A stretch of DNA of 64,000 nucleotides, from assembly GCF_900174585.1 (NCBI RefSeq), contig NZ_FWPT01000001.1, forward strand, positions 620,001 to 684,000. Direction: 5' to 3'. This document shows, piece by piece, positions 1 through 10,237 of the stretch (positions within the stretch are counted from its first letter, which is position 1; each line of letters starts with the position of its first letter). The notes under the pieces are model-generated. The model saw only the letters and a program-made list of their open reading frames with translations, had not been told where the DNA came from and did no database searches. Position numbers and translations under genes: made by a program. This DNA is from Parendozoicomonas haliclonae (GTDB lineage Bacteria; Pseudomonadota; Gammaproteobacteria; Pseudomonadales; Endozoicomonadaceae).

Positions 1-717
1 GGTAAAGCTTTGCCAGATGGATGCGGGAATACCGGCCCAGCTTAACTCGATAAACAGATAAATAATGGGTAGAGCCGAAAGAATCAAAAAGTCCTGGGAC
101 CGATGCACTCTATAGAGATAAAGACTTAAAGCGATAAGAAAAAGACTGATGCCAGCCAGAATGCCAAAACCCAACATAGCCAACTGGGAGTTGCTGACCG
201 CTGCACTGGGATTCTCCAGCATAAAGCTCATACGAGGAGCCTGATTAGTTTGAACCTTGATGTAGAGCTCACGCTGTTCCCCTGCAAGCAGAGAAAAATG
301 AAGGGCGCGTTTTTGGTAGGTTAATGAACTCTGGATATGGCTGCCATGATGACCTTCGATATTATCATGGGGCGAGATAAAAATTTCTGGTGGCGGGCTG
401 AGGTTATGCAGAATATGCAGCACCATATTGGTGTCGTGCATTTGTGTGTTACGGACACTGAACTTGAGCCATATGGTGCTGTTACGTGGCAGCTTCTGGC
501 GGAGGATGTTCCAGGGGGCGAAAAGGTGTTGCTTCTGCGGGCTTTGTACCTCAGCAAGGGAAAGGTCACCTTCATGAAGAATATCAAAGTAAGTGACAGA
601 CTGACTGAAATCGTCGCTGTGAATAGAGAGAGAGGCCTGTGACGACAGGCTGGCGCTGATAAGCCAGAAGAATACGGCAATCAGGGAGATGAACTTATTA
701 TTCTGGTTCACGCACAT
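1..717 (-). CDS. retS: RetS-like hybrid sensor kinase, N-terminal part (runs off left edge)
   Basis: The frame is open from an ATG at 717 to base 1 (239 codons, no stop), so the 3' part lies outside the window. The product starts with a signal peptide (hydrophobic FISLIAVFFWLISASLSSQA), followed by a periplasmic domain of about 150 residues with the look of 7TMR-DISMED2 (SVTYFDILHEG, STIWLKFSVRN). From about residue 180 transmembrane helices begin (AMLGFGILAGISLFLIALSL, then FLILSALPIIYLF). This is the architecture of RetS, and in Pseudomonas retS lies next to purD exactly as here. RetS represses GacS signalling and controls the switch between acute virulence, including T3SS, and biofilm. Kinase and receiver domains are not visible, so the hybrid-kinase call rests on synteny. 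A weak AAAGG site precedes the ATG. Confidence 0.7.
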   Translation of the reverse strand, partial: MCVNQNNKFISLIAVFFWLISASLSSQASLSIHSDDFSQSVTYFDILHEGDLSLAEVQSPQKQHLFAPWNILRQKLPRNSTIWLKFSVRNTQMHDTNMVLHILHNLSPPPEIFISPHDNIEGHHGSHIQSSLTYQKRALHFSLLAGEQRELYIKVQTNQAPRMSFMLENPSAAVSNSQLAMLGFGILAGISLFLIALSLYLYRVHRSQDFLILSALPIIYLFIELSWAGIPASIWQSFT

Positions 718-740
718 CTACCTTTCGGGTGTCCTTACCG

Positions 741-776
741 CGTTTATACAGCGCCAGTACCGACGCTGTATAAACG
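741..776. promoter_or_regulatory. 13-bp perfect inverted repeat in the retS leader
   Basis: The arms CGTTTATACAGCG (741-753) and CGCTGTATAAACG (764-776) are perfect complements around a 10-base spacer, 24 bases upstream of the retS start and downstream of the purD stop. No T-run follows on the minus strand, so it is not a classic terminator. It could be an operator or an mRNA hairpin near the retS ribosome binding site. Confidence 0.5.
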
Positions 777-830
777 AGTTTATGGAAGGCAGTATAACGT
801 GCGTGGTTTCAGGATTTAACCGTTTTGTGC

Positions 831-2111
831 CTAAGCCTTTTCACGGGCAATGGCGCGGTGGCCGATATCGGTTCGGAAGTAGCAGTTATCCCACTGAATA
901 GCTTCCACGCCTTTGTAGGCTTTCTGCTGTGCCTCTGCAACGGTATTGCCGAGGGCTGTTACGCACAGAACCCGTCCACCACTGGTCACAACATCATCGC
1001 CATTCAGCGCTGTGCCGGCATGGAATACCAGTGCCTCACCGGCATTATCCAGACCGGAAATAGCATCACCCTTGTTATAGGAGGCCGGATAGCCACCTGC
1101 CGCCATAACAACACCCAGAGCTGCGCGGGAGTCCCACTCACAGTTCTTGCCGTTTAGCTGACCATCAGCGCCTGCCAGGCAAAGTTCAACAAGGTCGGAC
1201 TTCATGCGCGCAAGAATCGGTTGGGTTTCCGGGTCACCAAAACGACAGTTGTATTCCAGTACCTTAGGCACGCCCTGCGGATCAATCATAATACCGGCAT
1301 ACAGGAAACCGGTGTAGCGATGGCCTTCTGCCGCCATGCCTTTGACTGTTGGCCAGATCACCTGTTCCATGATGCTGTCGTGCATTTCCGGAGTCACAAC
1401 AGGAGCCGGGGAGTACGCGCCCATACCGCCGGTGTTGGGGCCGGTATCGCCATTATCCCGCGCTTTATGATCCTGGCTGGTAGCGAGCGGCAAAACATGC
1501 TCTCCATCGACCATCACAATAAAGCTGGCTTCTTCGCCTTGCAGGAATTCTTCTACAACAACGCGATGGCCCGCATCACCAAAGGCATTTCCGGCCAGCA
1601 TGTCCTTGATAGCAGCAATCGCTTCATCTTCACTCTGGGCGAGGATGACGCCTTTGCCTGCAGCCAGACCGTCGGCCTTCACAACGATGGGTGCGCCTTT
1701 CTCTTTCACGTAGGCGACAGCGGGCTCAATCTCGGTAAAGTTGGCGTAGTCGGCGGTAGGAATCTTGTGGCGAGCCAGGAAGTCTTTGGTAAAGGCTTTA
1801 GAGCCTTCCAGTTGGGCGGCACCCTGGGTCGGGCCAAAGATCTTCAGGCCTTGTTCCTGAAAGCGATCAACAACACCCAGAACCAGCGGTGCTTCTGGGC
1901 CAACGATAGTCAGGCCAATCTGTTTGTCTTTCGCGAAATTATTCAGACCTTCGATATCAGTCGCTTCGATAGCAACATTGGTGATGCCTTCGCTGATAGC
2001 GGTTCCGGCATTACCGGGAGCGACAAACACTTCTGTCGTCAGTGGGGATTGCAGGGCTTTCCAGGCCAGGGCGTGCTCACGACCGCCACTACCAATAATT
2101 AGAATTTTCAT
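831..2111 (-). CDS. purD: Phosphoribosylamine-glycine ligase (GARS)
   Basis: Catalyses the second step of de novo purine synthesis, ATP-dependent joining of phosphoribosylamine and glycine, in the cytoplasm. The 426-residue length is normal. The N-terminus has the GARS signature GSGGREHALAWK (residues 7-18). The central ATP-grasp domain shows KADGLAAGKGV and EYNCRFGDPETQ, which binds Mg-ATP. It lies 99 bases downstream of purH on the same strand, so the two are probably cotranscribed, as in many gammaproteobacteria. The ATG is at 2111 and I see no anomaly. Confidence 0.97.
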   Translation of the reverse strand: MKILIIGSGGREHALAWKALQSPLTTEVFVAPGNAGTAISEGITNVAIEATDIEGLNNFAKDKQIGLTIVGPEAPLVLGVVDRFQEQGLKIFGPTQGAAQLEGSKAFTKDFLARHKIPTADYANFTEIEPAVAYVKEKGAPIVVKADGLAAGKGVILAQSEDEAIAAIKDMLAGNAFGDAGHRVVVEEFLQGEEASFIVMVDGEHVLPLATSQDHKARDNGDTGPNTGGMGAYSPAPVVTPEMHDSIMEQVIWPTVKGMAAEGHRYTGFLYAGIMIDPQGVPKVLEYNCRFGDPETQPILARMKSDLVELCLAGADGQLNGKNCEWDSRAALGVVMAAGGYPASYNKGDAISGLDNAGEALVFHAGTALNGDDVVTSGGRVLCVTALGNTVAEAQQKAYKGVEAIQWDNCYFRTDIGHRAIAREKA

Positions 2112-2210
2112 AACGTCAGATCCTTTGATGCTGAGTTAAGAGAGTGTGAAGTCGGAGCTGCCAGCAAAGCTGTGGGTGTGCAGCTCCGAGCGGAGCGAAT
2201 GATTTCGTGA

Positions 2211-3794
2211 TTAGTGACGGAAGTGGCGCATGCCGGTAAAGACCATGGCCATGCCGGCTTCGTTAGCGGCATCAATCACTTCCTGATCACGCATCGAGCC
2301 ACCGGGCTGGATAACAGCGGTAATGCCAGCAGCAGCTGCCGCATCAATACCATCGCGGAACGGGAAGAAGGCATCGGACGCCATAACGGAGCCGCGCACT
2401 TCCAGCCCTTCGTCTGCTGCTTTAATACCGGCGATACGGGCGCTGTAAACACGGCTCATCTGGCCGGCGCCGATACCTACGGTCTGGTTGTTTTTGCAGT
2501 AGACGATGGCGTTGGACTTCACATATTTGGCCACTTTCCAGGCGAATTGCAGATCACGCAGCTCGGCATCTGTTGGCAGGCGTTCGGTCACAACTTTCAG
2601 TTCTTCTTCACTGACACGGCCAATATCAGCATCCTGAACCAGAAGGCCGCCATTCACACGCTTGAAGTCGAGGAATGGAGTTGGGGAAGCCGGCAGTTCT
2701 CCACAGGTCAGAACCCGGATATTTGGCTTCTTGGCCAGAATGTCGTGGCACTCGTCGGCTACGGATGGCGCAATGATCACTTCGACAAACTGACGATCCA
2801 AGATCGCGTTGGCCGTTTGCGCATCCAGTGGACGGTTGAAGGCAATAATGCCGCCAAAGGCTGATGTTGGATCAGTGGCGTAAGAGCGGTTATAAGCTTC
2901 CAGAATGTCGGAGCCAATGGCTACACCGCAAGGATTGGCGTGCTTGACGATAACGCAGGCTGGCTGCTCAAAGCCTTTTACACACTCCAGTGCAGCATCG
3001 GTATCGGCGATATTGTTGTAAGAGAGCGCTTTGCCCTGCAGAACTTTTGCTGTGGATACGCTGGCTTCTGCAGGATTTGTCTCCCGATAAAAAGCAGCGG
3101 CCTGGTGAGGGTTCTCCCCATAACGCATATCGTCTGCTTTTATAAACTGGGTATTAAAGGTGCGAGGGAAGCGACTTTTTTCTTCGCTGTCGGTATTTAT
3201 GCAACCCAGATAGTTGGCAATCGCACCATCGTAAGCGGCAGTGTGCTCAAAAGCTTCAACCGCCAGCTGGAAGCGCTGGCTTTCGCTGAGTCCGCCATCC
3301 TGTTCGAGCGCGGTAGCAATGGTGTCGTAATGGTCAGCGTTCACCACAATCGCAGTGTACTTATGGTTCTTCGCGGTGGAACGCACCATGGTCGGGCCGC
3401 CGATATCAATATTCTCAATGGCATCGGCCAGCGTGCATGCCGGGTTGGCAACGGTCTTTTCAAACGGGTAGAGATTTACCACCACCATATCAATGGTGTT
3501 AATGCCGTGGGTTGCCAGGGCTTCATCATCCTGACCACGGCGAGCGAGAATGCCGCCATGAATCTTTGGGTGCAGAGTTTTAACCCGGCCATCCATCATC
3601 TCCGGAAAACCGGTGTAATCGGATACTTCGGTAACAGGAATATTGTTTTCCTGCAGCAGGCGGAAGGTGCCTCCGGTAGAAAGTAGCTCGATATCGAGGT
3701 TTGCCAGGCGGCGGGCGAATTCAACCACGCCCTGTTTATCGGAGACACTGATCAGTGCTCGTTGAACGGGGCGAATACCGGTGTTGTCAGCCAT
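2211..3794 (-). CDS. purH: Bifunctional AICAR transformylase / IMP cyclohydrolase
   Basis: Carries out the last two steps of IMP synthesis: formyl transfer to AICAR and ring closure. At 527 residues it is full length. The N-terminal cyclohydrolase (MGS-like) domain shows [16 protein letters not shown] and [11 protein letters not shown]. The C-terminal transformylase half has the conserved KHANPCGVA stretch and YGENPHQ, and ends in [10 protein letters not shown], the usual PurH end. It is the first gene of a purH-purD unit on the minus strand. The 229 bases upstream hold the terminator of fis and presumably the purH promoter. Confidence 0.97.
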   Translation of the reverse strand: MADNTGIRPVQRALISVSDKQGVVEFARRLANLDIELLSTGGTFRLLQENNIPVTEVSDYTGFPEMMDGRVKTLHPKIHGGILARRGQDDEALATHGINTIDMVVVNLYPFEKTVANPACTLADAIENIDIGGPTMVRSTAKNHKYTAIVVNADHYDTIATALEQDGGLSESQRFQLAVEAFEHTAAYDGAIANYLGCINTDSEEKSRFPRTFNTQFIKADDMRYGENPHQAAAFYRETNPAEASVSTAKVLQGKALSYNNIADTDAALECVKGFEQPACVIVKHANPCGVAIGSDILEAYNRSYATDPTSAFGGIIAFNRPLDAQTANAILDRQFVEVIIAPSVADECHDILAKKPNIRVLTCGELPASPTPFLDFKRVNGGLLVQDADIGRVSEEELKVVTERLPTDAELRDLQFAWKVAKYVKSNAIVYCKNNQTVGIGAGQMSRVYSARIAGIKAADEGLEVRGSVMASDAFFPFRDGIDAAAAAGITAVIQPGGSMRDQEVIDAANEAGMAMVFTGMRHFRH

Positions 3795-3980
3795 TACAGT
3801 CTCACTCTTGGATTGTATAGGTTTGTTCTGCCAGTTACTGCACAGTGGGTGAGCTGTACAGCCTGTTCATTTATTGCCGTCCGTGCCTGAGTGCGGCTTT
3901 AGGTCCGTTGACCCTGTTATGGGCGGCTATGAAACCTTATCTGGTGGCAGGCTTCAATAGCTGATGTAAAAAGTCGCCAT

Positions 3981-4009
3981 AAAAAAAACAGGCGGATAAA
4001 CCGCCTGTT
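3981..4009 (-). terminator. Rho-independent terminator of dusB-fis
   Basis: On the minus strand the arms AACAGGCGG and CCGCCTGTT (9 bp, 5-base loop) are followed by a run of eight T. It lies 15 bases after the fis stop. Confidence 0.9.
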
Positions 4010-4023
4010 CGTTTCAATTCAAT

Positions 4024-4323
4024 TTACAGCAAGCCATACTGCTTGAGCTTTTTACGCAGAGTTCCCCGGTTGAGGCCGAGCATTACAGATGCCCGGGTCT
4101 GGTTACCTTTCACGTAAGTCATCACGCTTTCCAGAAGTGGCGCTTCAACTTCGGACAGCACCATATTGTAGACATTGGTGACGTCCTGCCCGTCCAGATG
4201 GGCAAAATAGTTGGTCATGGCCTTTTCAACGCTGTCACGCAGAGTCTGGGTTTCCTGGGAAACCGGGCTGCTCAGGTTACTGTTGAACGTGGACTCCTGG
4301 GCTGCGATATCTGTTACCGTCAT
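4024..4323 (-). CDS. fis: DNA-binding protein Fis
   Basis: Small nucleoid-associated protein that bends DNA and activates rRNA and other growth-linked promoters. It has 99 residues, as expected. The C-terminus carries the helix-turn-helix ([20 protein letters not shown]), nearly identical to Fis throughout gammaproteobacteria. The N-terminal arm (residues 1-45) is variable. Its ATG overlaps the dusB stop by four bases (ATGA), the classic dusB-fis operon arrangement. A strong terminator follows. Confidence 0.97.
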   Translation of the reverse strand: MTVTDIAAQESTFNSNLSSPVSQETQTLRDSVEKAMTNYFAHLDGQDVTNVYNMVLSEVEAPLLESVMTYVKGNQTRASVMLGLNRGTLRKKLKQYGLL

Positions 4324-5324
4324 GCCGCAAACTCCTTTCCTTCGATCAAGTGCGTAAAATATTCCCTGATTCCGGCAATTTGGGCCGCGGGTGTTTCCAA
4401 CTGGTTAAATTGTTTACGAAAAGCGGTTGCCCCATCTGTTGTCTGCAGATACCAGCCCACATGTTTGCGAGCGATACGCGGTCCCATGACATCACCATAA
4501 AAACTGTGAAGCTCCTGCAAATGATCAAGCAGGATGTTGCAGATGGTTTCTAATGACGGTGAGGGCAGGTAAGTGCCGTGTTCCAGATAGTGGGCAATTT
4601 CCTGAAATATCCAGGGGCGACCCTGGGCGGCCCGGCCAACCATGACGGCCTGTGCTCCGGTATGATCCAGAACCTGTTTGGCTTTTTCGGGTGAAGTGAT
4701 ATCGCCATTGGCAATCACGGGGATTGAGAGAGCAGAACAGATTTCCGCAATGGTATCGTATTCCGCTTCTCCCCGGTACATACAGCTGCGTGTGCGGCCA
4801 TGGACGGCAAGAGCCTGAATGCCGCAGTCTTCAGCAATACGGGCGATGGTTACGCCATTGCGCTGGTCGGGGCTCCAGCCTGTGCGGATTTTGAGTGTGA
4901 CAGGAATATCGACGGCTCCCACAACAGCCGTAAGGATGTCCTTGACCAGAGCTTCGTCTTTCATAAGGGCAGAACCTGCCGCTTTGTTACAGACTTTCTT
5001 GGCCGGACAGCCCATGTTGATGTCGATGATCTGGGCGCCCATTTCCGCATTGCGGCGGGCGGCCTCAGCCATCATCTCCGGATCACCACCGGCAATTTGC
5101 ACCGAGCGAGGCTCGGGTTCGCCGGAGTGCTCAAGGCGGAGACGGGATTTGCGGGTATTCCAGAGGCGAACATCGCTGGTAACCATTTCCGAGACAACCA
5201 GCCCCGCTCCCATTTGCAGACACAGCCTGCGGAACGGGCGATCCGTTACACCAGCCATGGGGGCAAGAACGAGTGGGGTAGTAATCTGGTAGGGTCCGAT
5301 CTTCAGCAATTTGCGTACACTCAA
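4320..5324 (-). CDS. dusB: tRNA-dihydrouridine synthase B
   Basis: FMN-dependent reductase that makes dihydrouridine in the tRNA D-loop. The 334-residue TIM-barrel protein shows the family start [16 protein letters not shown] (residues 17-32), the MGCPAKKVC segment with the catalytic cysteine (about residue 112), and the FMN-binding [13 protein letters not shown]. The gene lies directly upstream of fis with a four-base overlap, so translation is probably coupled. The preceding 228 bases (5325-5552) separate it from the DUF3426 gene and contain no other gene. Confidence 0.96.
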   Translation of the reverse strand: MSVRKLLKIGPYQITTPLVLAPMAGVTDRPFRRLCLQMGAGLVVSEMVTSDVRLWNTRKSRLRLEHSGEPEPRSVQIAGGDPEMMAEAARRNAEMGAQIIDINMGCPAKKVCNKAAGSALMKDEALVKDILTAVVGAVDIPVTLKIRTGWSPDQRNGVTIARIAEDCGIQALAVHGRTRSCMYRGEAEYDTIAEICSALSIPVIANGDITSPEKAKQVLDHTGAQAVMVGRAAQGRPWIFQEIAHYLEHGTYLPSPSLETICNILLDHLQELHSFYGDVMGPRIARKHVGWYLQTTDGATAFRKQFNQLETPAAQIAGIREYFTHLIEGKEFAA

Positions 5325-5552
5325 AAAAACACAGGCGAATTATTTCAGAGAATGCTGGTCAAAATTTAACCGTTTGGGCGGGTATCATAACCCTTTCCCA
5401 CGAGCGGATAAAGCCGAATGCTGCCCATTGGCAAAAGGCCTTTGGACGCAGGTGAATCAGTCCCGCTATGGTGAAGGAATCGCCAAAAATAACAATATTT
5501 GTTCAGACTTTATTGTCTTCTTTTTGACCTATATCAGAAGAGTGTTCTGGTA

Positions 5553-6629
5553 TCAGGGGAAGTCAAAGGTAATATTTCGGGCGTCCGGTCCTGGGCTCAT
5601 AATGTTGAGCGAAAGATGAACAGGTTTCATCGGCTGCATGTCGGTCTCTCCGGCCGCTTCTCCGGAGAGGTATTGCTCCGGTGTGAGCAGGCGGGTTCCG
5701 AGCACATTATTGTTCACGCCGGAGATCACCATCATCAAATTCGGGTAAGGCTGTGGGAAGGCGGCCTCATTGCTAATGATGGCATCCACCGTGATAGCGT
5801 TCTGGTAGGTTGGCTCATTGCGCACCACGATATTGCGGACACTGACTCGGGAAAGGTCTTTCATTTCCGGAAGCTGACATCCGGTTACACCACAAAGAGT
5901 GGATATCAATGGGCGCAGTGATGGCGTGCAGGCAATATTGTCGAAGTTATAAATAATATGCTGGGCGACAAGGCCGATCGTCAGTAACAGGCAGCAGAAA
6001 GGAATAGCTGCTCGCTGCAGGAAGCTTTTCTTCTGATAGTGCAAATCCAGCGGATCGTCATCCAGCCCCGTCAGGCTGTCAGCGGGTGCCTGATGGCGAA
6101 CTTCAGGTTCGGCAGGGGCTTCATCGACATCGAAGGCGCTGAACTCTGGTTCTACTTTCTGAATTTCGGGAGCAGCCTGCTCTTCTTCCTCAAGATCCAG
6201 CTCATCAAGCATGGCTCTTGCCCAGGCTTCATCATCATCGCCTTGTGGGGCCGGAGTCTCGTTGTTACTGGAGAAGTGTCGTTTGGGAGCCTGCTCTATG
6301 GCAAAAACATCGTCGCTGAGATCCAGGGATTCTTCAGCATCCTTTTGAGACTTTCCTTCAGAACTGACACTGAACAGAACATCGTCGTCAGTATCATCCT
6401 CCGGGAAGTCCACGGATTGGGAAGGGCGTGGTGCCGGGATCAGGTCTTCCGGGAGGGAGCCCCCGACAATATGCTGGTCGGCACGGAATACATAAAGGCA
6501 GGAGCCGCAACGGACCGAACCCTTGGCCGCCTGCAGATGCCCACGGGTAATACGGAAAGCCGTATTGCACTCCGGGCAACGGGTAATCCATGAGTCTGCA
6601 GTGTTTCGGTTCTGATGTGTGGCTTGCAT
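5553..6629 (-). CDS. DUF3426 membrane protein with MJ0042-type zinc ribbon
   Basis: No biochemical role is known to me. The 358-residue protein has an N-terminal zinc ribbon with two CxxC pairs (TRCPECNTAF and VRCGSCLYVF, about residues 17-47). A long acidic, proline-rich linker (about 55-200) follows, then one transmembrane helix (IPFCCLLLTIGLVAQHIIY, about 209-227), then a C-terminal DUF3426 domain that would be periplasmic (about 240-358). The same type of gene sits between prmA and dusB in Pseudomonas, so its position is conserved. It is 106 bases downstream of prmA on the same strand. Confidence 0.85.
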   Translation of the reverse strand: MQATHQNRNTADSWITRCPECNTAFRITRGHLQAAKGSVRCGSCLYVFRADQHIVGGSLPEDLIPAPRPSQSVDFPEDDTDDDVLFSVSSEGKSQKDAEESLDLSDDVFAIEQAPKRHFSSNNETPAPQGDDDEAWARAMLDELDLEEEEQAAPEIQKVEPEFSAFDVDEAPAEPEVRHQAPADSLTGLDDDPLDLHYQKKSFLQRAAIPFCCLLLTIGLVAQHIIYNFDNIACTPSLRPLISTLCGVTGCQLPEMKDLSRVSVRNIVVRNEPTYQNAITVDAIISNEAAFPQPYPNLMMVISGVNNNVLGTRLLTPEQYLSGEAAGETDMQPMKPVHLSLNIMSPGPDARNITFDFP

Positions 6630-6735
6630 GATTCTGTGTTTGCTGACGCAGCTGACAAATTATTTTGCCAGCTTTGTCAGACAAACTCTAACTTAACTCG
6701 TCACATGACAGGCGACGGAGTTATCGTTTTTGCAA

Positions 6736-7620
6736 TCAGTTGTTGCGGCGAACACCGCTGAGGCGAACCCAGCCATCCATTTCGGTGACAGGATCCATTT
6801 CAAACCATGGTTCATAAGCGGCCAGTACATCCTCAGCCTGCTCGGACAGAATGCCGGATAGAGCCAGCTTGCCGCCAGGCTTGGTATGGCTGGCCAGAGT
6901 TTCGGCCAGGCTCATTAGCGGGCCGGCCAGAATGTTAGCGACCATAACATCGGCCATGGTGTCAGGCGTATCTTTCGGATAGCAGACGTGCAGACGGCCG
7001 CTGGCAATTTTATTGCGCTCGGCATTGTCGCGGGAGGCTTCGAGAGCCTGAGGGTCGGTATCGACACCAAGGGCATGCTCCGCACCCAGCAACAGTGCCC
7101 CAATGGCAAGAATGCCGGAGCCGCAGCCGTAATCAATCACTTGCTTGCCAGCCAGGTCCTGGGCGTCCAGCCACTTCAGGCACAGTGCGGTGGTTGGGTG
7201 GGTGCCGGTGCCGAAGGCAAGGCCTGGATCTAGCATCAGATTGACAGCGTTGGCATCCGGTACTTCTTTCCAGCTTGGGCAAACCCACAGGCGCTCACCA
7301 AATTGCATTGGGTGGAAGTGAGTCATCCACTCCCGCTCCCAGTCTTTGTCCTCAACAATCTCTACACGGTGAGCCTGATAGCTGCCCGGAATGGTTTCAT
7401 TCAGGTGAGCAATAACGGCATCCATGTCAGCATCTGCAGTGAACAGGCCAATAATGCGCAGGTTGTTCCACAGGGGAGTGGTGCCGAGGTCTGGTTCATA
7501 CAATGGCTGGTCGCAGCCATCCAGAAAGGTGACAGCCAGTGCGCCACACTCAAGCAGCAGATCTTCAACGGATTCAGAATGATCCGGGGTGGTGTCGAGT
7601 TTGATTTGAATCCAGGACAT
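6736..7620 (-). CDS. prmA: Ribosomal protein L11 methyltransferase
   Basis: Trimethylates ribosomal protein L11 using S-adenosylmethionine. The 294-residue protein has the N-terminal L11-recognition domain ([10 protein letters not shown]...) and a Rossmann SAM-binding domain with [15 protein letters not shown] and [20 protein letters not shown]. It ends in [11 protein letters not shown]. In gammaproteobacteria prmA usually lies between the acc genes and dusB-fis, as here. A hairpin at 7754-7781 separates it from accC, so it probably has its own promoter. Confidence 0.96.
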   Translation of the reverse strand: MSWIQIKLDTTPDHSESVEDLLLECGALAVTFLDGCDQPLYEPDLGTTPLWNNLRIIGLFTADADMDAVIAHLNETIPGSYQAHRVEIVEDKDWEREWMTHFHPMQFGERLWVCPSWKEVPDANAVNLMLDPGLAFGTGTHPTTALCLKWLDAQDLAGKQVIDYGCGSGILAIGALLLGAEHALGVDTDPQALEASRDNAERNKIASGRLHVCYPKDTPDTMADVMVANILAGPLMSLAETLASHTKPGGKLALSGILSEQAEDVLAAYEPWFEMDPVTEMDGWVRLSGVRRNN

Positions 7621-7753
7621 AAATGTTCAGCTACCGTAGAAGGGGCTTGTCTCCCTGTGAGTTAGACGTCAGAGGGAGTGATTGTTTGTAAAATAATGGG
7701 CGCAGATTAGAGAGGTGGGGTGTTTGTGTCAAACAGACGCAATCGGCAGAAAG

Positions 7754-7781
7754 CACAAAGGCTGCCGAAGCAGCCTTTGTG
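7754..7781 (-). terminator. Candidate terminator of aroQ-accBC
   Basis: A 12-bp perfect stem (CACAAAGGCTGC / GCAGCCTTTGTG) has a UUCG loop when read on the minus strand. The T-run after it is weak (CTTTCTG). It lies 20 bases past the accC stop. Confidence 0.65.
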
Positions 7782-7800
7782 ATCAGATGAGAGCAGGTTC

Positions 7801-9147
7801 TCAGGAGCCGTGCTCAAGCTTCTTGGTGAGATAGTGGATATTGACTCCACCTTTCATAAAGTTGGCGTCACGTACCAGTTCTTTATGGAGAGGTGTGTTG
7901 GTACGGATACCTTCAATCACCAGCTCATCCAGTGCATTTCGCATCCGGATTAAGGCAGTTTCCCGATCTGGGCCCCAGGTAATCAGTTTGCCGATCATGG
8001 AATCATAAAACGGCGGAACTGAGTAACCCTGGTAGATATGGGAGTCTACACGCACACCATTACCACCCGGCATATGCAGCTGGGTGATCTTGCCCGGTGA
8101 TGGCATAAAGGTTTTCGGGTCTTCGGCATTGATACGGCACTCGATGGAGTGACCGTGGAAGGTAATGTCTTCCTGCTTGACGGACAAAGGCTCGCCGCTG
8201 GCAATCAGCAGCTGCTCTTTGATGATATCAAAGCCGGAGATTTCCTCGGAAACCGGATGCTCTACCTGTACGCGGGTATTCATCTCAATGAAGTAGTACT
8301 CGCCATCCTGATAGAGAAACTCAAAGGTGCCTGCACCTTTGTAAGCCATATCAATGCAGGCATCGGTACAGCACTTGAAGATTTTCTGACGAGCTTCTTC
8401 AGGAATGCCGGGTGCTGGAGCTTCTTCAATCACTTTCTGATGACGGCGCTGCAGGGAGCAGTCACGGTCGCCAAGATGGATAGCATTGCCCTGACCATCG
8501 GAAAGTACCTGTACCTCAACATGGCGAGGAGTTTCCAGGAACTTCTCCATATAAACGACATCGTTATTAAATGCCGCGGCCGCTTCAGTACGGGTTACGC
8601 TGATAGCGTTCAACAGTCCTTGTTCACGATGAACAACTCGCATACCACGACCACCGCCACCACCGGCAGCTTTGATGATGACCGGGTAACCGATCTTGCG
8701 GGCAATCTCGAGATTACGTTCGTGATCATCAGTCAGCGGGCCATCGGAGCCTGGAACGGTAGGGACGCCAGCCTTTTTCATGGCTCTGATGGCAGACACC
8801 TTATCTCCCATCAGGCGGATAGCCTCTGGAGAAGGGCCAATAAAGGTAAAGCCGCTGCGTTCAACCTGTTCGGCGAAGTCTGCGTTTTCGGCCAGGAAGC
8901 CATAGCCTGGGTGGATGCCGACAGCATCAGTGACTTCAGCAGCACTGATGATGGAAGGGATGTTCAGGTAGCTTTCAGACGCGCTGTTAGGGCCAATGCA
9001 GACGGTTTCGTCGGCAAGACGGACATGCATCAGGTCTTCATCCGTTTTGGAATGAACCGCAACAGTACTGATGCCCAGCTCTTTACAGGCGCGAAGGATG
9101 CGCAGTGCGATCTCTCCGCGGTTGGCAATGAGAACTTTCTCCAGCAT
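7801..9147 (-). CDS. accC: Acetyl-CoA carboxylase, biotin carboxylase subunit
   Basis: Carboxylates the biotin on AccB with bicarbonate and ATP, the first half-reaction of malonyl-CoA and fatty-acid synthesis. Length 448 is normal. It starts with [20 protein letters not shown], the biotin-carboxylase signature, followed by the ATP-grasp glycine-rich loop [11 protein letters not shown] (about residue 160) and the active-site [14 protein letters not shown] segment. It lies 10 bases downstream of accB, so the two form one transcription unit. Confidence 0.98.
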   Translation of the reverse strand: MLEKVLIANRGEIALRILRACKELGISTVAVHSKTDEDLMHVRLADETVCIGPNSASESYLNIPSIISAAEVTDAVGIHPGYGFLAENADFAEQVERSGFTFIGPSPEAIRLMGDKVSAIRAMKKAGVPTVPGSDGPLTDDHERNLEIARKIGYPVIIKAAGGGGGRGMRVVHREQGLLNAISVTRTEAAAAFNNDVVYMEKFLETPRHVEVQVLSDGQGNAIHLGDRDCSLQRRHQKVIEEAPAPGIPEEARQKIFKCCTDACIDMAYKGAGTFEFLYQDGEYYFIEMNTRVQVEHPVSEEISGFDIIKEQLLIASGEPLSVKQEDITFHGHSIECRINAEDPKTFMPSPGKITQLHMPGGNGVRVDSHIYQGYSVPPFYDSMIGKLITWGPDRETALIRMRNALDELVIEGIRTNTPLHKELVRDANFMKGGVNIHYLTKKLEHGS

Positions 9148-9157
9148 GACTCAGACC

Positions 9158-9619
9158 TCAGGCAATAGTGAACAGAGGCTGGTCATATTCAACCGGAGCG
9201 CCATTTTCGACGAGAATCGCTTCAATTTTGCCGGATTTGTCAGCTTTAATCTGGTTCATCATCTTCATCGCTTCCACGATGCAGAGGAGGTCGCCTTCTT
9301 TAACGCTGTGGCCAACCTCAACAAAAGCCGGGGAGCTCGGGGAAGGGGAGCGATAGAAGGTGCCGACCATTGGAGACAGAATCTGATGACCGGTCATGGC
9401 TGGGTCAGCAGCAGGTGCTTCTGCCGCCTGTACAGGTTGAGCGGCTGCTGGAGTTGGCTGGGCTGCAGGTGGTACCGCATAAGCCTGTGGTACTGGTGCT
9501 GCGGCACGACTGGAATGGCGACTGATACGAACAGACTCCTCACCTTCGTGAATTTCCAGCTCATCAATGCCGGACTCTTCAAGCAGTTCAATCAGCTTTT
9601 TAACTTTACGGATATCCAT
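9158..9619 (-). CDS. accB: Biotin carboxyl carrier protein of acetyl-CoA carboxylase
   Basis: Carries the biotin that shuttles carboxyl between AccC and the AccAD transferase. It has 153 residues: an N-terminal helix region ([16 protein letters not shown]), a Pro/Ala-rich flexible linker (about 38-72) and a C-terminal biotinyl domain with the biotinylation motif EAMKM, where Lys119 is modified. It lies between aroQ (24 bases upstream) and accC (10 bases downstream). Confidence 0.98.
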   Translation of the reverse strand: MDIRKVKKLIELLEESGIDELEIHEGEESVRISRHSSRAAAPVPQAYAVPPAAQPTPAAAQPVQAAEAPAADPAMTGHQILSPMVGTFYRSPSPSSPAFVEVGHSVKEGDLLCIVEAMKMMNQIKADKSGKIEAILVENGAPVEYDQPLFTIA

Positions 9620-9643
9620 GGTGTCTTCCGAAACTTGAAACGA

Positions 9644-10096
9644 TTAGTGAGATGAGGACTGTTCGAGATGTTTGATGGCGGCCTGCAGGGCATAGTCATA
9701 GCCGGACGCTCCCAGACCACAAATAACTCCCACGGCAATATCTGAGAAGTAGGAGTGGTGGCGGAAAGACTCGCGGCTGTGCACATTCGACAGGTGAACC
9801 TCGATAAACGGCAGTTTCACTCCGAGAATGGCATCACGCAGGGCAATACTGGTATGGGTAAACGCTGCCGGATTGATGATCAGGAAGTCTACACCCTGTT
9901 GGGCGGCTTCATGGATTTGATCGATCAACTGATATTCGGCATTACTCTGGAAGCAACTGAGCTGATGGCCGGCACTCTGGGCCTGGGCGATCAGTTTCTG
10001 GTTGATACCTTCGAGAGTGTCTGTCCCATAAATACCCGGTTCCCGGGAACCCAGCAGGTTCAGGTTGGGACCATGCAATACAAGGATTGTGGCCAT
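9644..10096 (-). CDS. aroQ: Type II 3-dehydroquinate dehydratase
   Basis: Third step of the shikimate pathway, dehydration of 3-dehydroquinate. The 150-residue type II enzyme starts [19 protein letters not shown], with the catalytic Arg and Tyr in the lid segment. It shows [17 protein letters not shown] and [18 protein letters not shown] (catalytic His). The aroQ-accB-accC order is common in gammaproteobacteria and the spacing points to one operon. Confidence 0.97.
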   Translation of the reverse strand: MATILVLHGPNLNLLGSREPGIYGTDTLEGINQKLIAQAQSAGHQLSCFQSNAEYQLIDQIHEAAQQGVDFLIINPAAFTHTSIALRDAILGVKLPFIEVHLSNVHSRESFRHHSYFSDIAVGVICGLGASGYDYALQAAIKHLEQSSSH

Positions 10097-10237
10097 CGGG
10101 AAACCTCGTCAGTGACTCTTATTAATAAACACAATATCTACACATTGTGCCCGATGCACTGTAACGAGTCTATACGCTGCATGTTACAGGAGGTTATCGG
10201 CATGTTTACTTATTTTCACCATAGCTTCAAAACCAGT

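Noticed and set aside
321-680. Minus-strand 119-codon frame near the left edge
   Set aside because: The frame running 717 to 1 gives a signal peptide, a 7TMR-DISM-type domain and membrane helices without a stop. The 119-codon frame is its shadow.
1221-2102. Long plus-strand frame opposite purD
   Set aside because: Antisense to an unmistakable purD; composition is that of a reverse-complement shadow. Similar long frames opposite purH, accC, aspS, hsdM and hsdR were rejected for the same reason.
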